Shown here one piece after another: positions 5,657 through 6,162 of a DNA stretch of 6,162 nt. Every line of letters begins with the position of its first letter. Positions within the stretch are counted from its first letter, which is position 1. The notes beneath the pieces are model-generated. The model had not been told where the DNA came from. It ran no database searches and saw only the letters and a program-made list of their open reading frames with translations. Source of the stretch: Pseudomonadales bacterium (GTDB lineage Bacteria > Pseudomonadota > Gammaproteobacteria > Pseudomonadales > Azotimanducaceae); the NCBI GenBank assembly GCA_022448765.1, contig JAKUTI010000168.1, positions 1 through 6,162 of the forward strand, in the 5' to 3' direction. The position numbers were made by a program, and so were the translations under genes.

Positions 5657-6162
5657 TTCTGATGACCGACCAGCAGCGTTTCGACGCGATGAGCTGTGCT
5701 GGCAATCACGAAATTCGCACGCCTCATCTGGACGCGCTTGCGGCGTCGGGCGTCCGGTTTACGCAGGCTGTTACCCCGACGCCGGTCTGCGTTGCAGCAC
5801 GCATGAGTTTCATCACCGGCCATCGGATCTCGCGAACCCACTGGGTTGATAATCAAAAGCTGCCCGGCCCGCCACCCGAACTACCTACGATCATGTCCAC
5901 GTTGCTGCAGGCCGGATACTGGACGCAGGGCATCGGAAAAATGCACTTCCGGGGGCGGCACTACGGGTTGCGCGACTTGAAAACGATGGAAGAAGGTGTC
6001 ACCCATCGTGTCGATGATGATTATCTGTGTTACCTCCGCGATCATGGTGTGCGAACTCGCTTTCCCAAGGGCATTCGCGACTTGCTGATTTTTCAACCGC
6101 AAACCAACGGCATTCCGGTCGAGCATCATATGAATACCTGGGTCGGCGACCGCTCCGTCGAC
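5635..6162 (+). CDS. Sulfatase, S1 family, Cys-type (partial, runs off the window end)
   Basis: The first 176 residues of a formylglycine-dependent sulfatase are present; the C-terminal part lies outside the window. The N-terminal strand PNVLVLMTDQQRFD holds the metal ligands (Asp12 and neighbour Gln13), followed by TPHLDALAASGVRF. The activation motif is Cys52-Val-Ala-Ala-Arg56 in TPVCVAARMSFITGHR: a C-x-A-x-R form of the usual C-x-P-x-R recognised by formylglycine-generating enzyme or anSME. GIGKMHF (99-105) gives the Lys102/His104 pair near the active site. There is no signal peptide, unlike most planctomycete sulfatases, so it may act in the cytoplasm on an imported sulfate ester. The ATG at 5635 begins exactly where the family normally does; the ribosome binding site is weak, which suits translational coupling to the upstream reading frame it overlaps. 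The substrate is unknown. Confidence 0.93.
   Translation, partial: MSRPNVLVLMTDQQRFDAMSCAGNHEIRTPHLDALAASGVRFTQAVTPTPVCVAARMSFITGHRISRTHWVDNQKLPGPPPELPTIMSTLLQAGYWTQGIGKMHFRGRHYGLRDLKTMEEGVTHRVDDDYLCYLRDHGVRTRFPKGIRDLLIFQPQTNGIPVEHHMNTWVGDRSVD

Noticed and set aside
5653..6129. Two minus-strand frames (5653-5856 and 5881-6129)
   Set aside because: Antisense shadows of the sulfatase, whose active-site motifs are intact.

Overview
The window (about 55% GC by eye) resembles accessory chromosome of an environmental bacterium of the Planctomycetota/PVC or Poribacteria type. It carries a PhyH-family dioxygenase, an S1 sulfatase, a GH32-like beta-propeller protein with a C-terminal module ending in a 'RxRFHLxxAxLYSF' motif, and a PF04909 amidohydrolase. 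That mix is typical of polysaccharide- and organosulfate-degrading planctomycete-like genomes. The taxon is inferred from gene families alone; there is no marker gene.

Left part, 1 to about 4242, minus strand: a small unresolved edge region, a histidine phosphatase (250-972), a strong 18-bp hairpin (996-1039), the propeller protein (true start probably 2619, not 2775), a non-coding leader and spacer of about 490 bases, the amidohydrolase (3111-3956), and just upstream of it a decayed signal-peptide gene (3973-4242). In that last gene the plausible reading moves through three frames at a G6 and a C4 run.

Middle, 4243-4578: a divergent intergenic region. It contains a clear 3' portion of a tRNA-Gly gene with CCC anticodon (about 4411-4462). 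The anticodon arm, variable loop, T-arm and 3' acceptor strand are recognisable, but no proper 5' half exists. Such remnants usually mark the far end of an element integrated at a tRNA gene, so 4462 may be an island boundary, with the minus-strand block to the left inside the island.

Right part, 4579-6162, plus strand: a PhyH-family Fe(II)/2-oxoglutarate dioxygenase followed by a Cys-type sulfatase that runs off the window. Between them lies a protein-like stretch in the +1 frame, reachable from the dioxygenase by a one-base slip at an A6 run. The dioxygenase may therefore be longer, frameshifted, or followed by a small overlapping gene.

The sulfatase, propeller protein and amidohydrolase fit catabolism of complex sulfated or aromatic/carbohydrate substrates, but no specific pathway can be named. 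No complete mobile element, integrase, CRISPR array or rRNA was found.
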